Source: Methylophilales bacterium (GTDB lineage: Bacteria; Pseudomonadota; Gammaproteobacteria; Burkholderiales; Methylophilaceae). Taken from it: a stretch of DNA of 9,268 nt. The position numbers were made by a program, and so were the translations under genes. The DNA lies in assembly GCA_013205275.1 (NCBI GenBank), contig JABMNG010000139.1, positions 1 through 9,268 on the forward strand, written 5' to 3'. Of this stretch, positions 1 to 7,356 are shown piece by piece. Position 1 is the stretch's first letter. Each line of letters starts with the position of its first letter. The notes beneath the pieces are model-generated. The model made no database searches, had not been told where the DNA came from, and saw only the letters and a list, made by a program, of their open reading frames with translations.

Positions 1-732
1 CCTGACGGCCAATGCTGTGGGCGCTGAAATTGCAACGATCAACTTCAAATTAAGGTAAGTTAACTTTTGTATCATTTCATAGCTCGCCCTACTTGATGTT
101 ATTACAAAATTATTAGTTTCATTCATTTCCTGTCTGATTGCTGCACCTATTAATTTATCAAAAGCATTGTGCCTTCCTACATCCTCACGAATTAATAAAA
201 TTTTACCTGCGTTGTTATATAAGGCTACAGCATGTGTTGACCCTGTTTCTTTTTGTAAAGCTTGGTTATCAGAAAATTTATTTAGTGCCGTTATAATATG
301 ATTGGAGTGGAATGATTGATTTGTTGATGCATTACTTTCTTGCTGGTATTTAATCACTTGAGTTAAACTTTCCGCGCCGCATAGACCACAGCCGGTTCTC
401 CCAGTTAGATTTCGTCTCTTTTCTTTAAGGCTTACAAAGCACTCTGTTGAAATTTCAATCCTTAACTCAATGCCACTATCTAGGTGATTAATTTCTATTG
501 CGTAAAAATCCTTAGGACATTTAATTATCTCTTCGGTGATAGAAAATCCTAATGCAAAATCTTCAAGGTCGATGGGTGATGCCATCATTACCACATGCGA
601 TATCCCATTATATACAAAAGCTACAGGGGTTTCTTCAGCAAGACTTTCTAATGCACTTTTCGTAGATAAGTTTTTTTGAGCAAAAAACTTGAGCGTTGCA
701 TCATTAGTTTCTATTAGTTTGTGTGTGCTCAC
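1..732 (-). CDS. fdhD: Formate dehydrogenase accessory sulfurtransferase FdhD (FdsC), 3' end cut off by window edge
   Basis: FdhD passes sulfur from a cysteine desulfurase to the bis-MGD cofactor of formate dehydrogenase, which is inactive without it; it acts in the cytoplasm. My translation from GTG at 732 gives 244 residues with no stop before the edge. It shows the FdhD landmarks in order: EETPVAFVYNG (33-43), DLEDFALGFSITEEII (55-70), GRTGCGLCG (111-119) with the sulfur-carrying pair C115 and C118, TGSTHAVAL (163-171), EDVGRHNAFDKLIGA (183-197), SSRASYEMIQK (213-223) and ISAPTALAVR (235-244). The family is usually about 260-280 residues, so only a short C-terminal piece is missing. The GTG start is chosen because AGG lies 7 bases upstream and the conserved region begins soon after. 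It starts 8 bases past the fdsA stop, so it is very likely co-transcribed and dedicated to that enzyme. Confidence 0.95.
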   Translation of the reverse strand, partial: MSTHKLIETNDATLKFFAQKNLSTKSALESLAEETPVAFVYNGISHVVMMASPIDLEDFALGFSITEEIIKCPKDFYAIEINHLDSGIELRIEISTECFVSLKEKRRNLTGRTGCGLCGAESLTQVIKYQQESNASTNQSFHSNHIITALNKFSDNQALQKETGSTHAVALYNNAGKILLIREDVGRHNAFDKLIGAAIRQEMNETNNFVITSSRASYEMIQKLTYLNLKLIVAISAPTALAVR

Positions 733-740
733 TAACCAAC

Positions 741-3584
741 CTAAATAACTTTTGCTGAATCATCTCTTACTAATTCTTTTTGTTTTTGGCTAAAGTTTTC
801 GTAATTTTTTTGCCACTCAGAGGGTTGCGATACTTTTGTTACCTGAACTGCTGTGACTTTAAATTCCGGGCAGTTAGTCGCCCAATCTGAGTTGTCAGTC
901 GTTATAACATTAGCGCCGGATACAGGATGATGAAAAGTAGTATAGACAACGCCAGGTTGAACACGATCAGTAAGTTGTGCGCGTAATACGGTATCCCCAG
1001 ACCTGCTATTTATTCCAATCCAATCACCTTCATTTATGCCGCGATCGTTAGCGTCGTGGGGGTGAATTTCAATCTTATCTTCTTCGTGCCAATTAATATT
1101 TTGCGTTCTTCTAGTCTGCGCCCCAACATTATAGTGCGCCAGGATACGTCCCGTAGTAAGAATAAGTGGGTACTTATTGTTAACACGCTCAGTAGTTGGA
1201 ATATATTCTGTAATAAAGAATTTTCCTTTTCCCCTAACAAATTCATCAACATGCATCGTTGGGGTACCTTCTGGATTTTCGTCATTACATGGCCATTGAA
1301 TACTGCCTAATTTATCAATTTTATCAAAGCTAACCCCTTTAAATGTTGGAGTTAATTGTGCAATCTCATCCATAATTTCACTGGCATGCTTATAATTCAT
1401 AGGATAGCCTAAGGCATTTGAAAGCATGGCTGTAATTTCCCAGTCCTCGTATCCATTTTTAGGTGCCATTACTTTTCTAACTCGAGAAATTCTTCTCTCT
1501 GCATTTGTAAATGTTCCGTTCTTCTCTAAAAATGATGAGCCAGGGAAGAATACATGTGCATACATTGCTGTTTCATTTAAAAATAGATCTTGAACAATTA
1601 CACACTCCATGGACTCTAGGGCGTGGGTAACATGTTGCGTGTCAGGATCAGATTGAGCGATATCTTCTCCCTCACAATATACCGCCTTAAAATTACCCCC
1701 TATTGCCTCTTCTAGCATATTTGGAATTCTTAGCCCTGGTTCATCATATAACTTTGTATTCCAAGCGCTCTCAAATAAAGCTCGTGTTGATAGGTCTGAT
1801 ACGTGTCTGTATCCAGGAAATTCGTGCGGGAATGATCCCATATCACATGCGCCTTGAACATTGTTTTGGCCGCGCAATGGATTAATGCCAACACCCTCTC
1901 TCCCAATATTTCCAGTTGCCATTGCAAGATTCGCGATTCCCATAACCATAGTTGAGCCTTGACTATGCTCAGTTACACCGAGGCCATAGTAGATTGAACC
2001 ATTACCGCCTTTTGCAAATAATCTTGCTGCCTGGCGAATTATATCTGCACTGACGCCTGTCTCTGACTCAAGCTCCTCGGGTGAGTTTTTTTCATCAGAC
2101 ACAAAGTCACGCCAAAAATTAAATGCTTCCTTCTCACATCTAGAATCAATAAATTCTTCATTCATCATTTTTTCAGTGGCTATCACATGGGCCAATGCAT
2201 TTATGATTGCAACATTTGTTCCTGGTTTTAATTTCAGATGAAAATCGGCTCTAACGTGGGGGGTATTCTTAACTAGATCAATCTCACGGGGATCAATTAC
2301 TATTAATTTTGCGCCTTCCCTTAATCGTCTTTTCATTTGCGATGCAAAAACAGGGTGTCCATCAGTAGGATTGGCTCCGATCAACATAATAACGTCTGAC
2401 TTCATGACGGAATCAAAATTCTGTGTTCCAGAGGACTCGCCAATGGTTTGCTTTAATCCATATCCTGTAGGCGAATGGCAAACTCTGGCACAAGTATCAA
2501 TATTATTGTTGCCAAATGCAGCTCTAACTATTTTCTGCATCAGATAAGTTTCTTCATTTGTGCACCTCGATGAAGAAATTGCTCCCACAGAATCAAAGCC
2601 ATATTTTTTTTGAATTCTTTTAATCTCTGAAGCCGCATAAGAAATTGCTTCTTCCCAAGAAACTTGTTGCCATGCATCTTTTATACTTTTTCGAATCATG
2701 GGAGTTGTAATACGATCTTTGTGGGTGGTATAACCCCAGGCAAACCTTCCCTTCACACAAGAATGGCCATGGTTTGCCCCACCGTCTTTATTTGGTGTCA
2801 TTCTAACAACTTTATCGCCTTGCAATTCTGCATTAAATGAACAGCCCACGCCACAATAGGCGCATGTTGTTGTTACAGACCGGTCAGGTATTCCATTATC
2901 AATGATAGATTTTTCTATTAAAGTTGCTGTCGGACATGCTTGAACACACGCACCGCAGGATACACACTCCGAATCCATAAAGTCTTTATTTCCTGCTGAT
3001 ACTTTCGATTCAAAACCACGCCCATCAATAGTTAAAGCGTATGTCCCTTGGACTTCCTCACAAGCCCTTACACAGCGTGAGCAAACGATGCACTTTGAAG
3101 GATCAAAAGTAAAATAAGGGTTGCTCTCATCCTTTGCGGAATTTAAATGATTTTCTCCCTCATAACCATAACGAACATCTCTCAATCCAACGGTGCCTGC
3201 CATATCCTGAAGTTCGCAGTCACCATTTGTTGCGCATGTAAGACAGTCTAGAGGGTGGTCTGAAATATATAGCTCCATAACCCCCCTTCTTAACTCCTCT
3301 AATTTTGGCGTTTGCGTTGATACTTTAAGCCCTTCAGCTGCCGGAGTTGTACATGACGCTGGATATCCACGCCGACCTTCAACCTCAACTAAGCATAATC
3401 GACATGAGCCAAAAGGATCTAGGCTATCTGTTGCGCATAATTTAGGAACGCTAATGCCTGCTTCGGAAGCGGCTCTCATTAATGAGGTGCCCTCAGGAAC
3501 AGTAACATCTATTCCGTCAATATTTAGGGTCACTACTTTTTCAGAGTGTATCTTTGGGGTGCCAAAATCTTTTGTATCGTCCAT
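741..3584 (-). CDS. fdsA: NAD-dependent formate dehydrogenase, molybdenum catalytic subunit FdsA
   Basis: This 947-residue subunit oxidises formate to CO2 at a bis-MGD molybdenum centre and passes electrons through an Fe-S chain to FdsBG and NAD+; characterised Fds enzymes also reduce CO2. Cluster ligands are visible in order: a [2Fe-2S] ferredoxin domain (C50, C61, C64, C78), a His-Cys [4Fe-4S] site as in NuoG (H110, C114, C117, C123), two ferredoxin-type [4Fe-4S] sites (C165/168/171/175 and C207/210/213/217) and the cluster next to the cofactor (C241, C244, C248, C276) followed by K278. The Mo ligand is C369 in ARVCHSPTG, encoded by TGC, so this is a cysteine and not a selenocysteine enzyme. 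H370 and R571 match the known active-site His and Arg. The molydopterin-binding C-terminal domain covers about 800-915. Full length. It lies 52 bases after fdsB, has only a weak ribosome-binding site (TAAGA) and is followed by fdhD. Confidence 0.97.
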   Translation of the reverse strand: MDDTKDFGTPKIHSEKVVTLNIDGIDVTVPEGTSLMRAASEAGISVPKLCATDSLDPFGSCRLCLVEVEGRRGYPASCTTPAAEGLKVSTQTPKLEELRRGVMELYISDHPLDCLTCATNGDCELQDMAGTVGLRDVRYGYEGENHLNSAKDESNPYFTFDPSKCIVCSRCVRACEEVQGTYALTIDGRGFESKVSAGNKDFMDSECVSCGACVQACPTATLIEKSIIDNGIPDRSVTTTCAYCGVGCSFNAELQGDKVVRMTPNKDGGANHGHSCVKGRFAWGYTTHKDRITTPMIRKSIKDAWQQVSWEEAISYAASEIKRIQKKYGFDSVGAISSSRCTNEETYLMQKIVRAAFGNNNIDTCARVCHSPTGYGLKQTIGESSGTQNFDSVMKSDVIMLIGANPTDGHPVFASQMKRRLREGAKLIVIDPREIDLVKNTPHVRADFHLKLKPGTNVAIINALAHVIATEKMMNEEFIDSRCEKEAFNFWRDFVSDEKNSPEELESETGVSADIIRQAARLFAKGGNGSIYYGLGVTEHSQGSTMVMGIANLAMATGNIGREGVGINPLRGQNNVQGACDMGSFPHEFPGYRHVSDLSTRALFESAWNTKLYDEPGLRIPNMLEEAIGGNFKAVYCEGEDIAQSDPDTQHVTHALESMECVIVQDLFLNETAMYAHVFFPGSSFLEKNGTFTNAERRISRVRKVMAPKNGYEDWEITAMLSNALGYPMNYKHASEIMDEIAQLTPTFKGVSFDKIDKLGSIQWPCNDENPEGTPTMHVDEFVRGKGKFFITEYIPTTERVNNKYPLILTTGRILAHYNVGAQTRRTQNINWHEEDKIEIHPHDANDRGINEGDWIGINSRSGDTVLRAQLTDRVQPGVVYTTFHHPVSGANVITTDNSDWATNCPEFKVTAVQVTKVSQPSEWQKNYENFSQKQKELVRDDSAKVI

Positions 3585-3636
3585 AATTTTTATCTTAGTA
3601 AGCCGTTAATTTAATTCAATAATTTCAATTTTATGC

Positions 3637-5184
3637 TTAAGTTTCTTTATTTTCAAGCCCAAAATCTTGAGGAAAGAAATTAAGTGCGCTAATGACTGGA
3701 AAAGGTGTCATACCTCCCATGGCACAAAGTGATCCATTTACCATGGTATCTCCCAAATCTCTTAAAAGTTTTACGTTCTTATCTTGATCTTTGCCTGACT
3801 TAATTTTGTCAATAACCTCCATACCGCGAGTTGAGCCAATTCGGCATGGGGTACATTTTCCACAAGACTCAATCGCACAAAATTCAAATGAATAGCGCGC
3901 TAGTTTTGACATATCAACAGTTTCATCAAATGCGACAATTCCTCCATGACCTACCACCGCATTAATAGCGCTGAACTTTTCATAGTCTAATGGGGTGTCA
4001 AATTGCGCTTCAGGTAAAAATGCGCCTAATGGTCCACCTACCTGAACAGCTTTGATAGGTTTTCCGGTTGCTGACCCTCCACCAAAGTCATATAAAAGCT
4101 CTCGCAATGTCACCCCAAAGGCTTTTTCAATCAACCCAGTATTTCTTAAATTTCCAGCTAACTGAATCGGTAAAGTACCTTTCGAGCGACCCATTCCAAA
4201 ATTAGCATAGAAGGCTGATCCCTTATCCATAATAATTGGGATTGTAGCCAATGAGATAACATTATTAACTACCGTTGGTTTTCTATAGAGCCCCTCTATT
4301 GCTGGCAGTGGGGGTTTGTAACGAACCATTCCTCGCTTACCTTCCAGGCTCTCAAGTAACGAAGTTTCTTCGCCACAGATATAAGCTCCCGCAGCTCGAC
4401 TCACCTCCAAATCAAAGTGATGCTTTGTGCCTAAAATATTCTTGCCTAAATAATTTTTTTCTTTTGCAATGTCTATGGCTTTATTAAGCACAGCCAGAGC
4501 ATGAGGGTATTCTGATCGCAAATAGATATAACCATAATCAGCTCCTACGGCTAGGCCTGCAATGATCATTCCTTCAATCAAGACAAAAGGATCATTTTCC
4601 ATGATCATTCGATCTGAGTAAGTTCCGGAATCTCCTTCGTCCGCATTGCATACAATATATTTTTTTTCTGAGGGGGCATTAAGTACGGTTTGCCATTTGA
4701 TACCGGTTGGAAACGCTGCTCCTCCCCGCCCTCGTAATCCTGAGTCTGTCACTTCTTTTACAATTGATTGTGGCTCTAGCTTTAAGGCATTCCTTAAACC
4801 CTTAAATCCATCATGGTTTTCATAGTCATTAATATTGAGGGGGTCTGTAATTCCAACACGCGCAAATGTTAATCGCTCTTGTTTTTTTAACCATGCAATT
4901 TGATCCGTTAATCCCAGGCATAAATCATGGGACTTGCCTAAAAAGAATTCCTTATCAAATAAAGAGGGCACATCCGAAACCTCTACTGGTCCATATGCTA
5001 TTCGCCCATCACTGGTTTCTACCTCAACCAATGGCTCTAGGAAAAATAATCCACGAGAACCATTCCTTACAATTTCCAACTCAATCTTTCGGCTTCTAGC
5101 TTCTGATAGGATGGCTTGATGCACTTCTTCGGCACCCAATGAAAGGGCGCTTGAGTCTATTGGTATGTAAATTTTTGGGGTCAT
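3637..5184 (-). CDS. fdsB: NAD-dependent formate dehydrogenase, FMN/NAD-binding subunit FdsB
   Basis: FdsB takes electrons from the FdsA cluster chain and reduces NAD+ at an FMN site; it is the counterpart of complex I NuoF. The 515 residues begin with a thioredoxin-like region (about 1-110) that lacks cluster cysteines, as is usual in FdsB. The NuoF-like part follows: the FMN/NAD loop GLRGRGGAAFPTGIKW (149-164), NADEGDSGTYSDR (180-192), GAYICGEETSLLESLEGKRG (266-285), and the C-terminal [4Fe-4S] site in ESCGKCTPCRIG with C441, C444, C447 and distant C487 (GSLCAMGG). Its ATG overlaps the fdsG stop as ATGA, which points to translational coupling and fixed stoichiometry with FdsG. It is full length with no missing key residue. 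Confidence 0.96.
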   Translation of the reverse strand: MTPKIYIPIDSSALSLGAEEVHQAILSEARSRKIELEIVRNGSRGLFFLEPLVEVETSDGRIAYGPVEVSDVPSLFDKEFFLGKSHDLCLGLTDQIAWLKKQERLTFARVGITDPLNINDYENHDGFKGLRNALKLEPQSIVKEVTDSGLRGRGGAAFPTGIKWQTVLNAPSEKKYIVCNADEGDSGTYSDRMIMENDPFVLIEGMIIAGLAVGADYGYIYLRSEYPHALAVLNKAIDIAKEKNYLGKNILGTKHHFDLEVSRAAGAYICGEETSLLESLEGKRGMVRYKPPLPAIEGLYRKPTVVNNVISLATIPIIMDKGSAFYANFGMGRSKGTLPIQLAGNLRNTGLIEKAFGVTLRELLYDFGGGSATGKPIKAVQVGGPLGAFLPEAQFDTPLDYEKFSAINAVVGHGGIVAFDETVDMSKLARYSFEFCAIESCGKCTPCRIGSTRGMEVIDKIKSGKDQDKNVKLLRDLGDTMVNGSLCAMGGMTPFPVISALNFFPQDFGLENKET

Positions 5185-5657
5185 AATTTTTCTTTGGCGG
5201 CACGAATAATGTCATCAATTTTATTTTTAGAGACTCTGCCAATAACTTGATTATTGATCATCACAGCAGGAGAGCATGCACAGTTTCCCAGACAGTAAAT
5301 AGGCTCTAAAGTGATCAAATTGTCATCTGTAGTTTCATGGTAATCAATCCCTAATGCTGACTTACAATACGTCTCAATTTCTTCTGACCCCATAGCCTGG
5401 CATGATTCCGCGCGACAAATTTGTAGGACATTCTTTCCTGCTGGATGCGTCCTAAAATGATGATAAAAGGTTATAAAGCCATGAATTTCAGCAATCGATA
5501 AATTGTAAGCTTTGGAGATAATTGGGTAGGCATCTTCAGGCACATAACCTAAATCATCCTGAATCGCATGCATGAGTGGCAGCAATGCTCCTGGAACTTC
5601 CTTAAAGTCCAAAACATGCTGCTGAATCTTTAGAGTCTGTTTTTCAGTTAATGCCAT
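5181..5657 (-). CDS. fdsG: NAD-dependent formate dehydrogenase, gamma [2Fe-2S] subunit FdsG
   Basis: FdsG is the small NuoE-like subunit that pairs with FdsB to form the diaphorase end of the formate dehydrogenase. The 158 residues have a helical N-terminal half with EIHGFITFYHHFRTHPAGKN (57-76), typical of the family, then a thioredoxin-fold [2Fe-2S] domain with C81-x4-C86 and C122-x3-C126 as cluster ligands; C98 and C128 are extra cysteines. Length and spacing are normal. It is the first gene of the minus-strand operon and faces moaA across 137 bases. The start is the only reasonable ATG; there is no clear Shine-Dalgarno sequence in the A/T-only bases just before it. Confidence 0.95.
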   Translation of the reverse strand: MALTEKQTLKIQQHVLDFKEVPGALLPLMHAIQDDLGYVPEDAYPIISKAYNLSIAEIHGFITFYHHFRTHPAGKNVLQICRAESCQAMGSEEIETYCKSALGIDYHETTDDNLITLEPIYCLGNCACSPAVMINNQVIGRVSKNKIDDIIRAAKEKL

Positions 5658-5711
5658 AATTTATTATTTTATATTATATGTTTCGAACTAGTCTGATATT
5701 CTAGAATTTAA

Positions 5712-5717
5712 ATTATA
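5712..5717 (-). promoter_or_regulatory. Candidate -10 box for the fdsGBA-fdhD operon
   Basis: The minus strand reads a perfect TATAAT here, about 55 bases before the fdsG ATG. The matching -35 position (about 5735-5740) reads AGCATT and is poor, so transcription may depend on an activator. Two other minus-strand TATAAT boxes exist: at 5673-5678, too near the start codon to leave a normal leader, and at 5760-5765, overlapping the moaA -10 box. Confidence 0.3.
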
Positions 5718-5724
5718 TAAAACT

Positions 5725-5742
5725 ACAGCCACACAATGCTGT
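5725..5742. repeat. Inverted repeat ACAGC-N8-GCTGT, possible operator
   Basis: Two 5-base arms, ACAGC (5725-5729) and GCTGT (5738-5742), flank eight bases. The site covers the predicted -35 positions of both divergent promoters, so one bound protein could control both operons. A similar TCAGC-N8-GCTGA lies before the last gene of the window. The arms are short and chance is possible. Confidence 0.3.
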
Positions 5743-5767
5743 GATTTAATTAAAACGTCATTATACT
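5739..5767 (+). promoter_or_regulatory. Candidate sigma-70 promoter for moaA
   Basis: The -10 box is TATACT (5762-5767), five of six consensus bases. At 17 bases spacing the -35 position reads CTGTGA (5739-5744), only three of six, so an activator may be needed. Transcription would begin near 5774, about 20 bases before the moaA ATG, just ahead of the AAAAGG (5776-5781) that could act as ribosome-binding site. Inferred by eye. Confidence 0.35.
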
Positions 5768-5794
5768 TTAAGAATAAAAGGCAATAAAAAAAAT

Positions 5795-6787
5795 ATGACC
5801 ACAAATTTGATTGATCAGTTCAATAGAACCATTAACTATATTAGGATATCGGTAACAGATCGGTGTGACTTTCGCTGCATTTATTGCATGGCTGAAAAAA
5901 TGACCTTCTTACCAAGGGACGAGGTGCTGACACTCGAAGAAATATGTCGCCTAGCAAATATCTTTTCCACGATGGGTGTCACTAAAGTTAGGATTACTGG
6001 GGGGGAGCCTCTGGTCAGAAAAAACATTGACTCTCTATTCCAAAACCTTTCAAAAAATAAAAATATCAAAGAGCTCACCCTTACAACTAATGGCAGTCAA
6101 TTAATCCATAAAGCCGCCATGCTAAAAGAATCTGGGGTAAAGAGGATTAATATTAGTTTAGACAGTTTAAATCCTACCACCTTCAAAAAAATGACTCGAA
6201 CAGGGAACCTCAATGACGTGATGAATGGAATCAATCATGCGCTTGATGTTGGTTTTGAAAAGATCAAATTAAATATTGTATTAATGCGAGACATTAATGA
6301 CTCTGAAATTTTTGACTTGACTAACTACGCCATTGATCATGGGTTAGATATATCGTTCATTGAGGAGATGCCTTTGGGTCTAACTGACTATGAAAGAAAA
6401 ATCACATCAATTAGCAATGATGAAGTTATTAAAAATCTAAATACCCGTTTTTCTCTAGAAAAAATAAACTATAAAACTGGTGGGCCAGCCAAATATTGGT
6501 CTATACAAAACACCCAAACTAAAATAGGGCTAATATCACCCCATAGTCATAATTTCTGTGGCGACTGTAATCGAGTCAGAATAAGTTGCAAGGGTGAGCT
6601 CTACCTCTGCTTAGGGCAAGAAACTAAAATTGAATTAATGCCTCTATTACGACTATTTCCAAATGATGATGGCCCCATAAAGGAGGCGATTACCAATAGC
6701 ATGAAAATAAAACCTCAATCACATGAGTTTGATCTAAACAAAAAAAACCCCGCCGTTGTTAGATTCATGTCTCACACGGGGGGTTGA
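5795..6787 (+). CDS. moaA: GTP 3',8-cyclase MoaA, first enzyme of molybdenum cofactor synthesis
   Basis: MoaA is a radical SAM enzyme that, with MoaC, turns GTP into cyclic pyranopterin monophosphate. The 330 residues carry the SAM cluster motif C24-x3-C28-x2-C31 (TDRCDFRCIYCM), the ITGGEP segment (67-72), TTNGSQL (97-103) and NISLDSL (119-125). The second [4Fe-4S] cluster, which binds GTP, is held by C255, C258 and C272 (FCGDCNRVR, then LYLCLGQE). The protein ends in the conserved Gly-Gly (329-330), needed for activity in this family. FIEEMPLG (189-196) and CLGQE resemble betaproteobacterial MoaA. ATG 5795 is chosen because homology starts at once (LIDQFNRTINYIRISVTDRC) and AAAAGG lies 13 bases upstream. 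It leads the plus-strand operon; its stop overlaps the mobA ATG by one base (TGATG). Its partner moaC is not in the window. Confidence 0.96.
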   Translation: MTTNLIDQFNRTINYIRISVTDRCDFRCIYCMAEKMTFLPRDEVLTLEEICRLANIFSTMGVTKVRITGGEPLVRKNIDSLFQNLSKNKNIKELTLTTNGSQLIHKAAMLKESGVKRINISLDSLNPTTFKKMTRTGNLNDVMNGINHALDVGFEKIKLNIVLMRDINDSEIFDLTNYAIDHGLDISFIEEMPLGLTDYERKITSISNDEVIKNLNTRFSLEKINYKTGGPAKYWSIQNTQTKIGLISPHSHNFCGDCNRVRISCKGELYLCLGQETKIELMPLLRLFPNDDGPIKEAITNSMKIKPQSHEFDLNKKNPAVVRFMSHTGG

Positions 6788-7356
6788 TGAGCGAGTTAAT
6801 CGAGGGGGTCATTCTGGCTGGAGGAACATCAAGTCGGATGGGCACCAATAAATCGTTGGTCACATTCAAAAACAAGACAATGATTAATCATGTTTACAGC
6901 CGACTAAGACCACAAGTAAAAAAAGTATGGGTCAATACAAATACTCTGCTTGAGGAATTTTCAATAGAGGATCAGTTCAAAGATCAATTTCCCAATTATG
7001 ATGGGCCGCTAGTTGGTATTTATACTGGATTAAAATTAGCCCGAACCGAATGGGTACAATTTTGCCCTACTGATAGCCCATTCTTGCCTCTTGATTTAGT
7101 GCAGAAATTATTTTCAAAGTCTGTGACGTCAAGCGGCACTGTTATTGTCCCTTTGGTAAAAGGAAGGATTGAGCCTGTTTTCAGTCTATGCCATAAATCA
7201 ACTCTAGAGGGGCTGGAGGCTTTTATCTTGAGTGGCAAAAAAAAAATAACGGACTGGATTGAACAAAATAATTTTGAAACCGTCATATTTGAGAACCCAG
7301 ATGAATTTCAAAATATTAATGATAGGAAAGATCTAAAAAAAAATAATGACTTATAA
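6787..7356 (+). CDS. mobA: Molybdenum cofactor guanylyltransferase MobA
   Basis: MobA transfers GMP from GTP to Mo-molybdopterin, giving the guanine dinucleotide cofactor (bis-MGD) used by FdsA. The 189 residues show the nucleotide-binding LAGGTSSRMG (10-19) with K22, GPLVGIYTGL (73-82), the metal-binding aspartate D96 in CPTDSPFLP (93-101), EPVFSL (129-134) and the C-terminal FQNINDRKDL (174-183), all in the usual order and at normal length. I start at ATG 6787, which overlaps the moaA stop as TGATG; an in-frame TTG at 6784 would add one residue and is less likely. The G-run just before the start lies too close for a standard ribosome-binding site, so coupling to moaA translation is likely. 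Two long A-runs lie in the 3' part of the gene. Confidence 0.93.
   Translation: MSELIEGVILAGGTSSRMGTNKSLVTFKNKTMINHVYSRLRPQVKKVWVNTNTLLEEFSIEDQFKDQFPNYDGPLVGIYTGLKLARTEWVQFCPTDSPFLPLDLVQKLFSKSVTSSGTVIVPLVKGRIEPVFSLCHKSTLEGLEAFILSGKKKITDWIEQNNFETVIFENPDEFQNINDRKDLKKNNDL
7237..7246 (+). repeat. Run of ten A inside mobA
   Basis: Ten consecutive A encode K151-K153 and the first base of I154. Loss of one A creates TAA at once, and gain of one A leads to TGA five codons later. Either change removes the last ~35 residues of MobA, including the NIND motif. Such runs are prone to replication or transcription slippage. Confidence 0.9.
7335..7343 (+). repeat. Run of nine A at the mobA/mobB junction
   Basis: Nine consecutive A lie in the last codons of mobA, two bases before the mobB ATG at 7346. 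mobB is in the +1 frame relative to mobA, and removing one A joins the frames with no stop between (…Leu-Lys-Lys-Ile-Met-Thr-Tyr-Lys…). The run is certain; any function is speculative. Confidence 0.9.

Larger units (their letters stand above)
5658..5794. promoter_or_regulatory. Divergent promoter region between fdsG and moaA
   Basis: This is the largest gap between genes in the window and must hold the start signals for both operons, since transcription leaves it in both directions. It is very AT-rich and contains several TATAAT-like boxes, the 10-base palindromes ATTCTAGAAT (5698-5707) and AATTTAAATT (5705-5714), and an inverted repeat at 5725-5742. In DNA this AT-rich, short A/T palindromes arise easily by chance. 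No open reading frame or RNA gene is apparent. Confidence 0.75.

Noticed and set aside
1056..1310. Open frame of 84 codons on the plus strand
   Set aside because: It lies wholly opposite fdsA, has no recognisable protein features and no ribosome-binding site; it is a shadow of the real gene.
2476..2484. Possible selenocysteine at the FdsA active site
   Set aside because: The codon for the Mo ligand (residue 369) reads TGC on the minus strand, so it is cysteine and no selenocysteine insertion element is needed.
3585..3636. Possible internal promoter or hairpin between fdsB and fdsA
   Set aside because: The 52 bases are AT-rich with no paired -35/-10 boxes and no stable stem; they look like a plain spacer within one operon.
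4275..4487. Open frame of 70 codons on the plus strand, and similar ones at 4866-5119
   Set aside because: All lie opposite fdsB, whose cofactor-binding motifs are intact there.
3637..5657. Complex I (nuoE/nuoF/nuoG) genes as an alternative reading of the minus-strand operon
   Set aside because: The NuoE/F-like proteins are joined to a full bis-MGD catalytic subunit with formate dehydrogenase active-site residues and to fdhD, and no other nuo genes are present.
7020..7286. Open frame of 88 codons on the minus strand
   Set aside because: It lies opposite mobA, whose conserved motifs account for this sequence; the predicted protein resembles nothing known to me.
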